Shown here: positions 35,554-43,735 of the stretch, in pieces
How the letters are laid out: every line of letters begins with the position of its first letter
Position numbering within the stretch: position 1 is the first letter of the stretch
Origin: a virus
Virus record (IMG/VR): IMGVR_UViG_3300036651_001908
Span: 59,756 to 123,755 of that record
Length of the DNA stretch: 64,000 bases
Direction: 5' to 3' (one strand)
Notes under the pieces: generated by a model
What the model was told of the DNA's origin: nothing
Database searches by the model: none
What the model saw: only the letters and a program-made list of their open reading frames with translations
Made by a program: the position numbers and the translations under genes

Positions 35554-36549
35554 ATGCCTCGCATCGATTTCGCCCCAGAGTTCAAGAAGGCGACGACCAA
35601 CTACGACTTCCCGAAGTTGAAGTTGAAGAAGGATGAGCAGGCCCGCATCCTGATCTACGAAGCGCAGCCGATGATGGAGTTCGTTCACACCATCCGTGCT
35701 CCGAAGGTCATCATGGGCAAGCCCGTGATGGAGACCAAGTCCCGTCGCGATGGCACGCAGTACCAGGACTACCAGATGGACTTCCTCTCGAAGCCGATCT
35801 GCCTCGGGGACTACAACATCCTCATGGAGAAGGGCAGCGACCCGAAGAACTGCCCCGTCTGCGCTCTAGCGCACGAGTCCACCGACATGGCCGCGGCACC
35901 GCAGCGTCGGTTCGCCATCCACGTGGTGCGGTACAAGACGAAGCAGGGCACGACGAAGCCCGCCGTCCCCTTCTCGGTGGAACTCGTGGTGTGGTCCTTC
36001 ACGGACAAGACCTACAACAAGATCGAGGAGTTCCGTGAGGAGTGGGGCGACCTGCGCCAGCACGACATCGTTCTGAACTGCACCAACGAGCCGTTCCAGT
36101 TGTACGACATCAGCATCAGCCCGACGGCTGAGTGGATGCAGGACGAAGAGCGCATGAAGTTGGTGAAGACCACGTTCAAGGAGAATCAGATCCCCGACCT
36201 CTCCATCGCCTGCGGCTCCCGCAAGGAGAAGAAGTGGATCGATGAGGACGTGCAGAAGGTGCGTCAGCGCTGGGTGGAAATCTCCGGTGCGCAGACCGAG
36301 GCCGCCCCTCCGCTCGGTGACGCCCTGAACGGCCTGTTCAGCAACGTCCAGCCCGGCTCAGCAGCGGCCACCTCACTCGGGTCCGGTGCACCGGAGCGCG
36401 GTGCGGACCCGGAGCCCGCACCGTTCGACAGCAACGCCGTCCTCGGGCTGGGTGAGCCGCACACGGCTTCCACGCCCAGCATCACGGTGCCCGTCTCCAC
36501 CGCGGAGAAGAGCCTGGACGACCTGCTGGCGGACCTGGGCGACGATTGA
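35554..36549 (+). CDS. Single-stranded DNA-binding protein (gp32-like, zinc-containing)
   Basis: 331 residues. N-terminal basic region, a central OB-type core with a NCPVCALAHES Cys/His cluster near residue 105 similar to the zinc site of T4 gp32, then a Pro/Ser/Ala-rich linker and an acidic tail ending in SLDDLLADLGDD, the usual partner-binding tip of ssDNA-binding proteins. Neighbours (polymerase, RuvC-like, RecA) fit. The core sequence itself is divergent, so the name rests on architecture and context. Confidence 0.75.
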   Translation: MPRIDFAPEFKKATTNYDFPKLKLKKDEQARILIYEAQPMMEFVHTIRAPKVIMGKPVMETKSRRDGTQYQDYQMDFLSKPICLGDYNILMEKGSDPKNCPVCALAHESTDMAAAPQRRFAIHVVRYKTKQGTTKPAVPFSVELVVWSFTDKTYNKIEEFREEWGDLRQHDIVLNCTNEPFQLYDISISPTAEWMQDEERMKLVKTTFKENQIPDLSIACGSRKEKKWIDEDVQKVRQRWVEISGAQTEAAPPLGDALNGLFSNVQPGSAAATSLGSGAPERGADPEPAPFDSNAVLGLGEPHTASTPSITVPVSTAEKSLDDLLADLGDD

Positions 36550-37109
36550 TAATCGGGCTCGACCTCGCCGCCAAGTTCAGCGCCGCCGTGGTGCTGGATG
36601 ATGGCGGCGAGGTCATCGACCAGTTCGATTCCTGGGGCATCTCTGCTCTAGCGTTCCTCGACAAGATCGTGAACTGGATGACCTACTCCCAGACCCGGGT
36701 GAAGTTGGTCATCGAGGATGTGCCGTATGGCATCGGCAATCAGAAGATGATCAAGTCGGTGCTCCGGCTCCAGGGATTTCTCCAGGGGTTGCTCGTCACG
36801 GAGATTCCGCGTGACCGTCTGGAGGACGTGTATTACGTCCTCCCCTCCACCTGGCAGCGCTGTTTCGAAGGCGTCTGGCGGGGCGGCAAGGAAGGTGCCG
36901 AGGCAGCGGCGAAGACGTTCCACTACGAGGCGCCTGATCTTCTAGTGGAGTATGCCGATCGGCTCCCGGCGAAGGGGCCGATGCGCACCAAGGCTCTAGC
37001 GGACCTCCGCAAGATCAAGACGGACTACAACGACGCCTTCCTCATTGCCGAATGGGCATTCGCTGCCGATGATGAACTTGGTGAAGTGACGCAGCCTTTC
37101 TTCATCTGA
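36546..37109 (+). CDS. RuvC-like Holliday junction resolvase
   Basis: 187 residues from TTG 36546, overlapping the previous stop as TTGA. RNase H-fold active-site acids are visible: IIGLDLAAKFSA (Asp near residue 5), VIEDVPYG (Glu near 57) and KTDYNDAFLIAEW (Asp pair near 165). It should resolve branched DNA before packaging or in recombination with RecA. Confidence 0.85.
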   Translation: MIIGLDLAAKFSAAVVLDDGGEVIDQFDSWGISALAFLDKIVNWMTYSQTRVKLVIEDVPYGIGNQKMIKSVLRLQGFLQGLLVTEIPRDRLEDVYYVLPSTWQRCFEGVWRGGKEGAEAAAKTFHYEAPDLLVEYADRLPAKGPMRTKALADLRKIKTDYNDAFLIAEWAFAADDELGEVTQPFFI

Positions 37110-37110
37110 C

Positions 37111-37148
37111 GTATTACAAAGTATAGCAAAGTATAAGGGCGTATAAAA
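37111..37148 (+). repeat. Four GTAT(A/T) elements phased at 10 bp before recA
   Basis: GTATT at 37111 and GTATA at 37121, 37131 and 37141 are spaced exactly one helical turn apart and end at the recA start codon. No good ribosome site lies between. They put AT-rich steps on one face of the DNA, as expected of an operator or a bent promoter. Confidence 0.6.
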
Positions 37149-38348
37149 ATGGCTAAAGGCGACGACCCTCTGGCTCTACTCCTGGCCAACGCGTCCAAGA
37201 AGTATGGGCTGACAGTAGGCAGCATGGGTGACATCGTGGACGATGTCCAAGCGGTGAGCACCGGCAACCTGGCGATCGACTACGCCATCGGTGTGGGCGG
37301 CGTTCCGATGGGGCGCTCGCTGGAGTTGTACGGCATGCCGTCCTGTGGCAAGACCACCACTGCTCTCCAGGTGGCAGCAGAACTCCAGCGGATCATCAAG
37401 AGCGGCGGGGATGAGGCCCGCGGCATCAAGACTGACGACGTGATCCTCTACCTGGACTACGAGCAGTCCATGGATCCCGAGTACGCCAAGGCGCTCGGCC
37501 TCGACGTGCAGCACGAGTCGTTCAAGATCACCCAGCCGGACACGCTGGAGGCAGGTGCGGACTTCACGCTGGCTGCCGTCCGCACCGGCCGGGTGCGCCT
37601 GGTGATCTTCGACAGCGTCGCGGCCATGAACCCGTCGGCCACCGCGGAGGCGGAGAGCATCGGCAAGGCCATGGCGTTCACGCAGGCCAAACTCATGAAG
37701 CCGTTCGGCGTCACGCTGAACACGGTGCTGGCTGAGAACAACTGCATGGCCATCTTCCTCAACCACGCCGTGGAGAAGATGGCCATGGGTGGACGCCCCG
37801 GCATGCCGCCGACCATCAGCACGCCGGGCGGGATCGCGCTGAAGTACTTCTGCTCCGTGCGGGTGGAGTACCGGAAGATTCGGGACAACAAGGAGACGGT
37901 GATCGACCCGCTCAGCCAGGAGGAGGTCGAACGTCCGGCGTCCACCGACGTGCGGGTGAAGGTGGTCAAGAACAAGGTGGCCAGCCCGTACCGGGAGGCC
38001 GTCGTCCGCGTCCGGTTCGGCCGAGGCTTCGACAACTTCTGGACAGCGATGCAGGTTTTGATCGCGAACAAGAAGGTCATGTACTCGCAGGGCTACTACT
38101 ACTTCCACAACGTGGAGAGCCTGGGGCTCGTGCCGGACTGGATGGAGCGGGCCACGACCGGCATCAAGCGCCCGTACATCCGGGGCGAGGTGAACGTGTT
38201 CGCGCAGGCTGACAAGGACCCCGACTGGCGGGACGCGATGATCCTGCTGGCCGAGGAGGTCGTCCGGGACAACACCAGCGCGCTGGCCAAGGTGGCGCCG
38301 CAGGGTGCCGAGGAGGCAGACGAAGAAGAAGTTTCAGATAGCCTATAG
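37149..38348 (+). CDS. recA: RecA-family recombinase
   Basis: 399 residues. Walker A is YGMPSCGKTT (about 59-68); the catalytic LDYEQSMDPEYAKALG region and Walker B (LVIFDSVAAM) follow, and ISTPGGIALKYF corresponds to the L2/DNA-binding region of RecA. The C-terminus is acidic. It should drive strand exchange with the resolvase and ssDNA-binding protein upstream. The leader carries the phased GTATA repeats and lacks a normal ribosome site. Confidence 0.95.
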   Translation: MAKGDDPLALLLANASKKYGLTVGSMGDIVDDVQAVSTGNLAIDYAIGVGGVPMGRSLELYGMPSCGKTTTALQVAAELQRIIKSGGDEARGIKTDDVILYLDYEQSMDPEYAKALGLDVQHESFKITQPDTLEAGADFTLAAVRTGRVRLVIFDSVAAMNPSATAEAESIGKAMAFTQAKLMKPFGVTLNTVLAENNCMAIFLNHAVEKMAMGGRPGMPPTISTPGGIALKYFCSVRVEYRKIRDNKETVIDPLSQEEVERPASTDVRVKVVKNKVASPYREAVVRVRFGRGFDNFWTAMQVLIANKKVMYSQGYYYFHNVESLGLVPDWMERATTGIKRPYIRGEVNVFAQADKDPDWRDAMILLAEEVVRDNTSALAKVAPQGAEEADEEEVSDSL

Positions 38349-38381
38349 ATTTTTCGATCTACGAGGAGTACACTCTAGAAC

Positions 38382-39542
38382 ATGACAACCGTAACCCGTG
38401 AGCAGATGGCAGCCAAGATGCTGTCGCTCGACACCGTCTACGACCGACTCCGCCAGACTGAGCCTCTGGAGTCGATCACGATCACTCCCACCACCCCCGT
38501 GCACTTCGAACTCACGGACGGCTGGGAGGCCGAAGTCGCGGCCCTCGGGCCGAACGACTCCACTCAAGCGAAGATCGTCGTGGGGGATCAAGATTTCCAC
38601 ATGACGAGAGACGCTGCCCTCCAGGCCTGTGCCAACGTCGGGCTCACCGGCGCGTACGTCCGGAAGACTCCGGGCGAACTGGTGCAGGCGCACCTCGACT
38701 ACCACTACAGCCACGGCGTGGACGGCAAGGAGATGAACGCGCTGATCGTCAAGGACAACCTGGCGGCGTTCTCCTCCGCGAAGATCAAGCCGTTCTCCAA
38801 CATCACTCTGCTCGACCAGGCCCTCGACGTGATGACCCAGCGCTACGGCGAGAACGCGGACATCCGGGCCGACTACAAGTTCAACAACTCCCTGCTCGAC
38901 ACCAACGTGCGGCTCGTCGCACTGGAGCAGGGGCGCACCATCACCGGTGGTGGCATGAGCGACATCCCCAGCGGGGCTGACGACGTGTGGTACCCCGGCG
39001 TGACGATGCACAACTCCCTCGCTGGCAAGAGCATGAGTGCGTTCGACGTGTTCATGTTCCGCCTCTGGTGCACCAACGGTGCGATCACCACGCTCGACGC
39101 CGTCGGCGCGTGGAACCGTCACCTGAACGCCCAGAACGAGCAGGAGGTCTACGAGTGGGCACGCTCCTCGGTGGACGAAATCCTCGGAGGGATGGAGCAG
39201 CAGTTCGCATCCATCCAGGCACTCACCCAGTTGCACCTGGGTGGTTCGACGGCCGAAGTGCTCCGCGAAATCTTCTCTGAGTGGGGCATCCCGGTGTCGC
39301 AGCGCGACGCCATCCGGGAACTCCTGCTCGGCGCTGAGTCGCTGAACATGTACACCCTGATGAACTCCATCACGCAGGTGGCCAACGAGGGTGACATCAG
39401 TGACGCCCGTCGCGACCGCCTCATGAGGATCGGTGGCTCACTCCCGACGCGGCACTACAACAACCTGAAGGCCCGCGTCTGGAACGAGGGGCACACGTCC
39501 ACCGAGGATGTCAACCCCTACGAACTGGTCATCGGCCAGTAG
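38382..39542 (+). CDS. DUF932 family protein (phage/plasmid-like)
   Basis: 386 residues. The pattern with GGMSDIPSGADDVWYPGVTMHNSLAG and FMFRLWCTNGAI resembles DUF932 (TIGR03299-like) proteins found in plasmids and phages; their role is unknown, though some are linked to anti-restriction loci. TACACT at 38369-38374 lies 7 bases before the ATG, similar to the leaderless promoters elsewhere. Two one-mismatch AAATCTTSTT copies lie inside (38587, 39268). Confidence 0.75.
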   Translation: MTTVTREQMAAKMLSLDTVYDRLRQTEPLESITITPTTPVHFELTDGWEAEVAALGPNDSTQAKIVVGDQDFHMTRDAALQACANVGLTGAYVRKTPGELVQAHLDYHYSHGVDGKEMNALIVKDNLAAFSSAKIKPFSNITLLDQALDVMTQRYGENADIRADYKFNNSLLDTNVRLVALEQGRTITGGGMSDIPSGADDVWYPGVTMHNSLAGKSMSAFDVFMFRLWCTNGAITTLDAVGAWNRHLNAQNEQEVYEWARSSVDEILGGMEQQFASIQALTQLHLGGSTAEVLREIFSEWGIPVSQRDAIRELLLGAESLNMYTLMNSITQVANEGDISDARRDRLMRIGGSLPTRHYNNLKARVWNEGHTSTEDVNPYELVIGQ

Positions 39543-39552
39543 CATAGAGACC

Positions 39553-39603
39553 GCTGCCCGGGTCCGGTGCTTAGTGGTGTTTGTCACCGCAGGCCCGGGC
39601 AGC
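39553..39603 (+). other. Large stem-loop after the DUF932 gene
   Basis: A perfect 10-bp stem (39553-39562 with 39594-39603) encloses a smaller GGTG/CACC hairpin. No T-run follows, so it may stabilise or pause the transcript rather than end it. It forms most of the gap before the next gene. Confidence 0.5.
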
Positions 39604-39624
39604 CCCTCTGGAATCGAGAAGATC

Positions 39625-39804
39625 ATGAAGTCCCTAACCCTCACTGTCAACGTCCTCGATACGGAGGAGGCTGACGTGGAAGAACTTCTCTGCGGCTTCG
39701 GCAAGTTGCTGACCCAGGGAAACAAGATTTCGGACTACGTGATCCATCATGTGGTCACCGAGCGACGCCCCAAGCGGGGGCCCTACTCCATTGAGGACAA
39801 GTGA
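39625..39804 (+). CDS. Small hypothetical protein
   Basis: 59 residues from ATG 39625 behind GAGAAG. Beta strand then helix (LTLTVNVLDTEEADVEELLCGF) and a basic C-terminus. AAATCTTSTT on the minus strand at 39721-39730 encodes Asn-Lys-Ile-Ser. Stop overlaps the next start. Confidence 0.65.
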   Translation: MKSLTLTVNVLDTEEADVEELLCGFGKLLTQGNKISDYVIHHVVTERRPKRGPYSIEDK

Positions 39805-40412
39805 TGGGCAAGCCAACCACCAACGCCCTGCTGTGGGTGGACATCGAGAGTACAGGGCTCGACCCCGTCTTCGACTCCATCCTGGAGGTGGGGGCGATCC
39901 TCACCGACCTCGACCTGGTCCCCATCAGTGGCTACCACGAGGTGATCAAGCCCGACCGCATGGCCATCGAACGCCTGCGTGGCGCACACGACGTGGTCCT
40001 GTCCATGCACAAGGAGTCCGGGCTGATCAAGGACATGCGGACGGCTACCGTCTCGCTGGCTGAGGCCGAGGCGGAACTCGTCCGCATGGTGACGGCCACC
40101 GCCTTCGACTACAACGAAATCTCCCTGGCGGGCAGCGGTGTCGCGCACTTCGACCGCCGCGTGATCACTCACCAGATGAAGGATCTGGACAAGTGGCTGA
40201 CGTATTACAGTTACGACATCGGCGTGTTCCGTCGGATGGCGACGCTGTTCAACCACGGGCAGCAGGTCATCCCACCGGTGCGTGAGTCCTATATGGAGGG
40301 GTTCAAAGCCCACCGTGCTTGGGCTGACGTGTCCGCGCACCTGGCAGAAGCCAAGAAGTTCAAGGACTGGGTGGCCGGACGTACGGTTCCCCTCAGCCAG
40401 CAGCCGGTATGA
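39804..40412 (+). CDS. DEDDh 3'-5' exonuclease (oligoribonuclease/DnaQ-like)
   Basis: 202 residues from ATG 39804. Exo I is WVDIESTGLDP (about 11-21), Exo II lies in the LAGSGVAHFDRRVI segment near 110-123, and Exo III is HRAWADV near 172-178, giving Asp-Glu-Asp-Asp-His. Closest by eye to oligoribonuclease, which degrades short RNA; proofreading or nucleotide salvage is an alternative. Confidence 0.85.
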   Translation: MGKPTTNALLWVDIESTGLDPVFDSILEVGAILTDLDLVPISGYHEVIKPDRMAIERLRGAHDVVLSMHKESGLIKDMRTATVSLAEAEAELVRMVTATAFDYNEISLAGSGVAHFDRRVITHQMKDLDKWLTYYSYDIGVFRRMATLFNHGQQVIPPVRESYMEGFKAHRAWADVSAHLAEAKKFKDWVAGRTVPLSQQPV

Positions 40413-40531
40413 CCGACCTCTGGCACAGACCTCACCCCGGGCCGCTCTACTGGGACTGGCGTTGCCTGGTCTGTGGTGAGCCGGTGGATGACCACCCCTC
40501 CTGGTGGCGGAGGCTGCTTCACAAATCTTGA
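40409..40531 (+). CDS. Very small Cys-pair, Trp-rich protein
   Basis: 40 residues, ATGA overlap with the exonuclease stop. CLVCGE knuckle and six Trp. It converges with the minus-strand gene at 40519-40758 and overlaps it by 13 bases; the overlap is a one-mismatch AAATCTTSTT copy (40523-40532) that supplies the last codons of both genes. Confidence 0.6.
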   Translation: MTDLWHRPHPGPLYWDWRCLVCGEPVDDHPSWWRRLLHKS

Positions 40532-40758
40532 TTCTGTGCCTCGTCCTGTTTGACCTCGACGCGACTTGCTTGCCAGGCACTCCAGTGCCCGCTCACTAGA
40601 GCCCAGAGGCTGAGCGCGGAGACGTACACCACCGAGTTCACCCACCCAGTGATCAACGAGACCGGGATCATCACGATCCAGAAGATGGTGAGCCACCCGT
40701 TCACCCGGCGCATGAACACCGGATCACCTTGCACGCTGGCCCAGAGCGACTTGATCAT
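40519..40758 (-). CDS. Small membrane protein
   Basis: 79 residues. Two hydrophobic helices (about 22-40 and 44-62) and a charged C-terminus. Lies downstream of the phosphoesterase on the minus strand. No family recognised. Confidence 0.65.
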   Translation of the reverse strand: MIKSLWASVQGDPVFMRRVNGWLTIFWIVMIPVSLITGWVNSVVYVSALSLWALVSGHWSAWQASRVEVKQDEAQNQDL

Positions 40759-40778
40759 GCCCTGAACAATCGACCACT

Positions 40779-41969
40779 TCAGACGATGCTCAGGTGACTG
40801 AACTCCCCGTCCCTGGTCAGCATGGTCAGCGCTCCCCGTCGGCCGAGGTCACCCGTCTTCTCCTTCCACCACGTGGACTCGCTCTCGAAGGTCGGGGTGC
40901 AGATGATCGTCCGCTCCCGCTTGGTGTCCATGCTCATGGTGTGGTAGTGCCCATGCAGGAGGAAGTGGCTGGCTCCAGGGTTCTGGAGGTTCAGCGCTTG
41001 GCCTGCCCACCAGTCCCACGCCTTCCCTCGCCGCCACTGGTGTCCGTGCGCCATCGTGAAGGTGGAGGAGCCGATCTGCCGAGTCATGTAGGTCGCGTCC
41101 CGCTCCGGCACGAAGACCGACACGTGGCCGTACGTGGTGGGGTTCAGCGTGAGGGCGTCCGCTAGTGAGATGGCTGCCTCCGTGGCGTGGCCGTCGTCCC
41201 CACGGGTGCGCTGCATGCGCTGCACATCATCATGGTTGCCGTTGACGACATCGACCTCGACGTGCTCCACCAGTGGGGCGAAGAGGTCCACGCCGTAGAG
41301 CATGAGGCGGCGGAAGACTCGGATCTGCTCGGTGACGGTCAACTCTGTTCGCCACATGTTCTTGCCACCTTGGCTCTGATTGCCCTCTAGGCAATCACCG
41401 AGCCACGCTAGGTGCACCGTCCCCACCGGGACGCGGCGGCGCACTTCCTTCAGGTCGTTGGCCGCGTGCTCTAGCGAGCGCACCAGGGTGTCCACGATGC
41501 CCTCGGTGCTGTCGCCATCGACCTTGCCGAGTTGCAGGTCACCCGCGAGGTAGTGGTAGACACTCGGACCCGCGGAGCGGTTGGAGACAGGCGCAGGTCG
41601 TCGCTTCTTGATGCTCCCGAGGATGTCATCGATGGAGGACAGGGCGCTGGACACCGGCTCGACAGCGAACCGGTAGAACCACGTTCCGGTGGTGAGAGCG
41701 TCCTCGCCCTGGGCTGCTCGTGACCAGCCGTGGGTGTTGTGCCTCATCTCCACGAGCCGAACCTTGTAGCCCGGTGGGATGGTGCCACCACCCATCCGCT
41801 CCACCGCTTCGGCCCAGTCCTGCTCGGTCTCTAGCCGCTCCGGTGCGGTGAGGGTGATGGCCTGCGAAAGAGGATCCCGCGGATCAATCTCGGCGGAGAA
41901 CTGATAGTTCGACCGGGTAAATGTCGGTTGCGAGAGTGGTGGCTGGGCTAGGCGATCAGAGAGATTCAT
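40779..41969 (-). CDS. Calcineurin-like metallophosphoesterase
   Basis: 396 residues from ATG 41969; the frame is open further upstream, so the start is uncertain. Metal-binding motifs are in order: GDLQLGK, WLGDCLEG, VNGNHDD, MAHGHQW and LHGHYHT, the D-x-H/Q, GD--D, GNHD, GH and GH-H pattern with Gln replacing the first His. The N-terminal ~150 residues lack a motif. This class includes Mre11/SbcD nucleases, and a Rad50-like half protein is encoded at 62608, but pairing is speculative. Confidence 0.8.
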   Translation of the reverse strand: MNLSDRLAQPPLSQPTFTRSNYQFSAEIDPRDPLSQAITLTAPERLETEQDWAEAVERMGGGTIPPGYKVRLVEMRHNTHGWSRAAQGEDALTTGTWFYRFAVEPVSSALSSIDDILGSIKKRRPAPVSNRSAGPSVYHYLAGDLQLGKVDGDSTEGIVDTLVRSLEHAANDLKEVRRRVPVGTVHLAWLGDCLEGNQSQGGKNMWRTELTVTEQIRVFRRLMLYGVDLFAPLVEHVEVDVVNGNHDDVQRMQRTRGDDGHATEAAISLADALTLNPTTYGHVSVFVPERDATYMTRQIGSSTFTMAHGHQWRRGKAWDWWAGQALNLQNPGASHFLLHGHYHTMSMDTKRERTIICTPTFESESTWWKEKTGDLGRRGALTMLTRDGEFSHLSIV

Positions 41970-42207
41970 CGACTCGGGGTCCACAGGAACACGCTCCCAA
42001 TCTGTGACGGCGGAGGCTGTTCTCCTTGATGGAGAGGCCAGCCGGGGCGAGGACGGCCAGCAGCGCTGCTGAAGACCATCGTCGGTCATCTAGTGCGGCG
42101 TTGATGGCCGCTTGGTCCTTCTCTGACTGAAGGTTGAGCCAGTTCCTGAACCCGCACTTGGAGGGCTTGATGGGGGGACTGGCGAGGGCTCGAACGAGGT
42201 CGCTCAT
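41956..42207 (-). CDS. Small helix-turn-helix-type protein
   Basis: 83 residues from ATG 42207. Cys near residue 18, a WLNLQSEKDQAAINAALDD helix, then SAALLAVLAPAGLSIKENSLRRHRLGAC, a pattern of a recognition helix followed by a basic RRHR-Gly-Cys end seen in many small actinobacteriophage proteins. It overlaps the phosphoesterase start by 14 bases. Probably DNA-binding; the role is unknown. Confidence 0.7.
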   Translation of the reverse strand: MSDLVRALASPPIKPSKCGFRNWLNLQSEKDQAAINAALDDRRWSSAALLAVLAPAGLSIKENSLRRHRLGACSCGPRVDESL

Positions 42208-42283
42208 ACCACATACAATCGACCGACACGCCGCGGACGGGGCGAGGGGCACCTGGGTGGGGCAAAGATTTTTGATTTAGGTG

Positions 42284-42312
42284 TTGACACGGACCTCGAA
42301 GGTGTGTACTAT
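42284..42312 (+). promoter_or_regulatory. Strong sigma-70-type promoter
   Basis: TTGACA (42284-42289), 17 bases, TACTAT (42307-42312), continuing as TATAGAGG. Expected start near 42319, ahead of a GGAG site and ATG 42357. Confidence 0.85.
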
Positions 42313-42356
42313 AGAGGTATCAGACAAACACCACCCTGCTACCAAAGGAGCACACC

Positions 42357-43187
42357 ATGTGGATTTTTCTTCCAAGCGGCCTCTTGATGCCGTCCTCGTT
42401 CCCCGCCGACAAGGTTCCCGCCGAGTACCTGAAGCCCGAGTACGACCTTCAGATCCGGACTCGCACCCTTTCGCACCTGGAGAACTTCCTGAACGAGTAC
42501 ATGGCACCTGGCACGTACTCCGCCATTCAAGCCACGCCAGAGATGGACTACAACTACCGGGTCTACTGCTCGCACGACGACTTCGCGTGGGCGATGGGCA
42601 AGGCAATCGCCGCGATCGACTACAAGAAGTTCAAGCCGACCGCTGAGGAGAAGAAGGAGGACGGCACCTACCGGTGGGGCAAGGACTCCAAGGCCTACCA
42701 CGATGTGCTCAACTCGATCTGGAGCACCGTCACCCTGCTGGGCAAGCCTGGCGGATGGTGGGGCCCGTACTCCGAGACCAACCCCAAGGGCTACAAGGCC
42801 TCCGAGTTCCACTCCCGCTACGGGCTCTCCAAGCCGTCCAAGTACACCTCGTGGGGTAGCAACCCGCTCTTCTCCTCCGAGACGGAGCACAGTGGCTACA
42901 ACTGGGCCGACTACCTGCCGGACGACGACTACATCGGGCACGACGTGGCCCCGTTCGACTCCCACGACCTGGACTGGTCCCCCACCGCTGAGGAGGAGGC
43001 ACAGTTCATCATCGATGACCTGAAGAGGGCACAGATCCCGACCAGCGAGTGGCGGGACTCGTGCACCGAGGACGAGTGGATCGCAATCCGGTCCTACTTC
43101 GACCGGGAGGTGAAGAGGGAGAGGCGCGAGGCCAAGCGGGCTCGTCGTCGGGAGAACCGCCGTCGCTCCCACATCAAGGCGGCGTGA
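42357..43187 (+). CDS. Hypothetical protein with MWIF-type N-terminus
   Basis: 276 residues behind AAAGGAG. The hydrophobic MWIFLPSG start, a Tyr/Trp-rich centre (WSTVTLLGKPGGWWGPYSE), an acidic part (PDDDYIGHDVAPFDSHDLDW) and a very basic Arg/Glu/Lys C-terminus are visible. Strong promoter and terminator suggest abundant early expression from a single-gene unit. No function recognised. Confidence 0.75.
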   Translation: MWIFLPSGLLMPSSFPADKVPAEYLKPEYDLQIRTRTLSHLENFLNEYMAPGTYSAIQATPEMDYNYRVYCSHDDFAWAMGKAIAAIDYKKFKPTAEEKKEDGTYRWGKDSKAYHDVLNSIWSTVTLLGKPGGWWGPYSETNPKGYKASEFHSRYGLSKPSKYTSWGSNPLFSSETEHSGYNWADYLPDDDYIGHDVAPFDSHDLDWSPTAEEEAQFIIDDLKRAQIPTSEWRDSCTEDEWIAIRSYFDREVKRERREAKRARRRENRRRSHIKAA

Positions 43188-43206
43188 TCCGTCGCTAGTG
43201 AACAGG

Positions 43207-43243
43207 TACCCCTGGTGCAAAGGTTGTGCACCAGGGGTATTTT
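43207..43243 (+). terminator. Factor-independent terminator
   Basis: A 13-bp perfect stem (43207-43219 with 43227-43239), 7-base loop and TTTT. Ends the 42357-43187 transcript. Confidence 0.9.
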
Positions 43244-43244
43244 G

Positions 43245-43273
43245 TTGCGCTGTCAACGACTTTGTAGTACACT
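43245..43273 (+). promoter_or_regulatory. Sigma-70-type promoter
   Basis: TTGCGC (43245-43250), 17 bases, TACACT (43268-43273). It starts immediately after the terminator and would give a leader of about 178 bases before ATG 43458. Confidence 0.65.
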
Positions 43274-43295
43274 GTAGGAGAACACAGCAACCGTT

Positions 43296-43432
43296 CACCC
43301 TAGCCCAAACTAGGGGTAGCGCTCAGTACCCAGAGCCGCTATGGTGTATGACACCCGCACAACTACATAACGTGAGCAAGGCTGGCGTGGAGGCTTCACC
43401 CAAAGTAACTCGGCTAGCCTCGTCAGCCTTGC
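43296..43432 (+). promoter_or_regulatory. Structured 5' leader of the 43458 gene
   Basis: Contains a CCCTAG/CTAGGG hairpin near 43296-43315, a 9-codon minicistron (ATG 43341 to TAA) and a two-part stem: GCAAGGCTG (43376-43384) with CAGCCTTGC (43424-43432), and inside it GAGGCT (43390-43395) with AGCCTC (43416-43421). The stem ends 25 bases before the start codon. A regulatory leader is likely; the ligand or protein is unknown. Confidence 0.5.
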
Positions 43433-43457
43433 CCACATCACCCACCAGGAGCCAAGC

Positions 43458-43670
43458 ATGGCCAACGCGCTTGCCAACAAGCAGCAGAAAGTACTTCTCG
43501 TCAGCCTCGAACATCAGGGCTGCAAGGTCCGCCGCACCAAGGACGGATGGTTCGTCGCTTTCCCCAGTGGGGGAGGCACGTCCGTCCACACGTCCACGTC
43601 TGACCACCGTGCGGTGCAGAATCTACGGTCCACGATCCGCCGTGCGGGTCTGGAGTGGCCGTTCGACTGA
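43458..43670 (+). CDS. HicA-like small protein
   Basis: 70 residues behind AGGAGCC. Helix, then QGCKVRRTKDGWFVAFPSGGG, then SDHRAVQNLRSTIRRAGLEW, which follows the alpha-beta-beta-beta-alpha layout of HicA-type RNA-binding domains with a His in the SDHRA helix. HicA toxins cut mRNA, but standalone versions are common in phages and no HicB partner is seen, so toxin activity is not implied. Confidence 0.65.
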   Translation: MANALANKQQKVLLVSLEHQGCKVRRTKDGWFVAFPSGGGTSVHTSTSDHRAVQNLRSTIRRAGLEWPFD

Positions 43671-43676
43671 GGTGAC

Positions 43677-43705
43677 TTGACCCTTACGGGGGTTGGGTGT
43701 AGCAT
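43677..43705 (+). promoter_or_regulatory. Sigma-70-type promoter inside an inverted repeat
   Basis: TTGACC (43677-43682), 17 bases, TAGCAT (43700-43705). A perfect 11-bp inverted repeat (43682-43692 and 43718-43728) brackets the -10 and start site and includes the ribosome site GTAAGGAG. Confidence 0.7.
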
Positions 43706-43735
43706 ATTGACACTCGCCCCCCGTAAGGAGCCCCA

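Noticed and set aside
35554-36549. Capsid or scaffold protein
   Set aside because: Replication-gene context, Cys/His cluster and acidic tip fit an ssDNA-binding protein better.
39553-39603. Factor-independent terminator after DUF932 gene
   Set aside because: Strong stem but long loop and no T-run; kept only as a stem-loop of unknown role.
43458-43670. HicA/HicB toxin-antitoxin module
   Set aside because: No HicB-like partner is adjacent; a lone HicA-like fold is common in phages.
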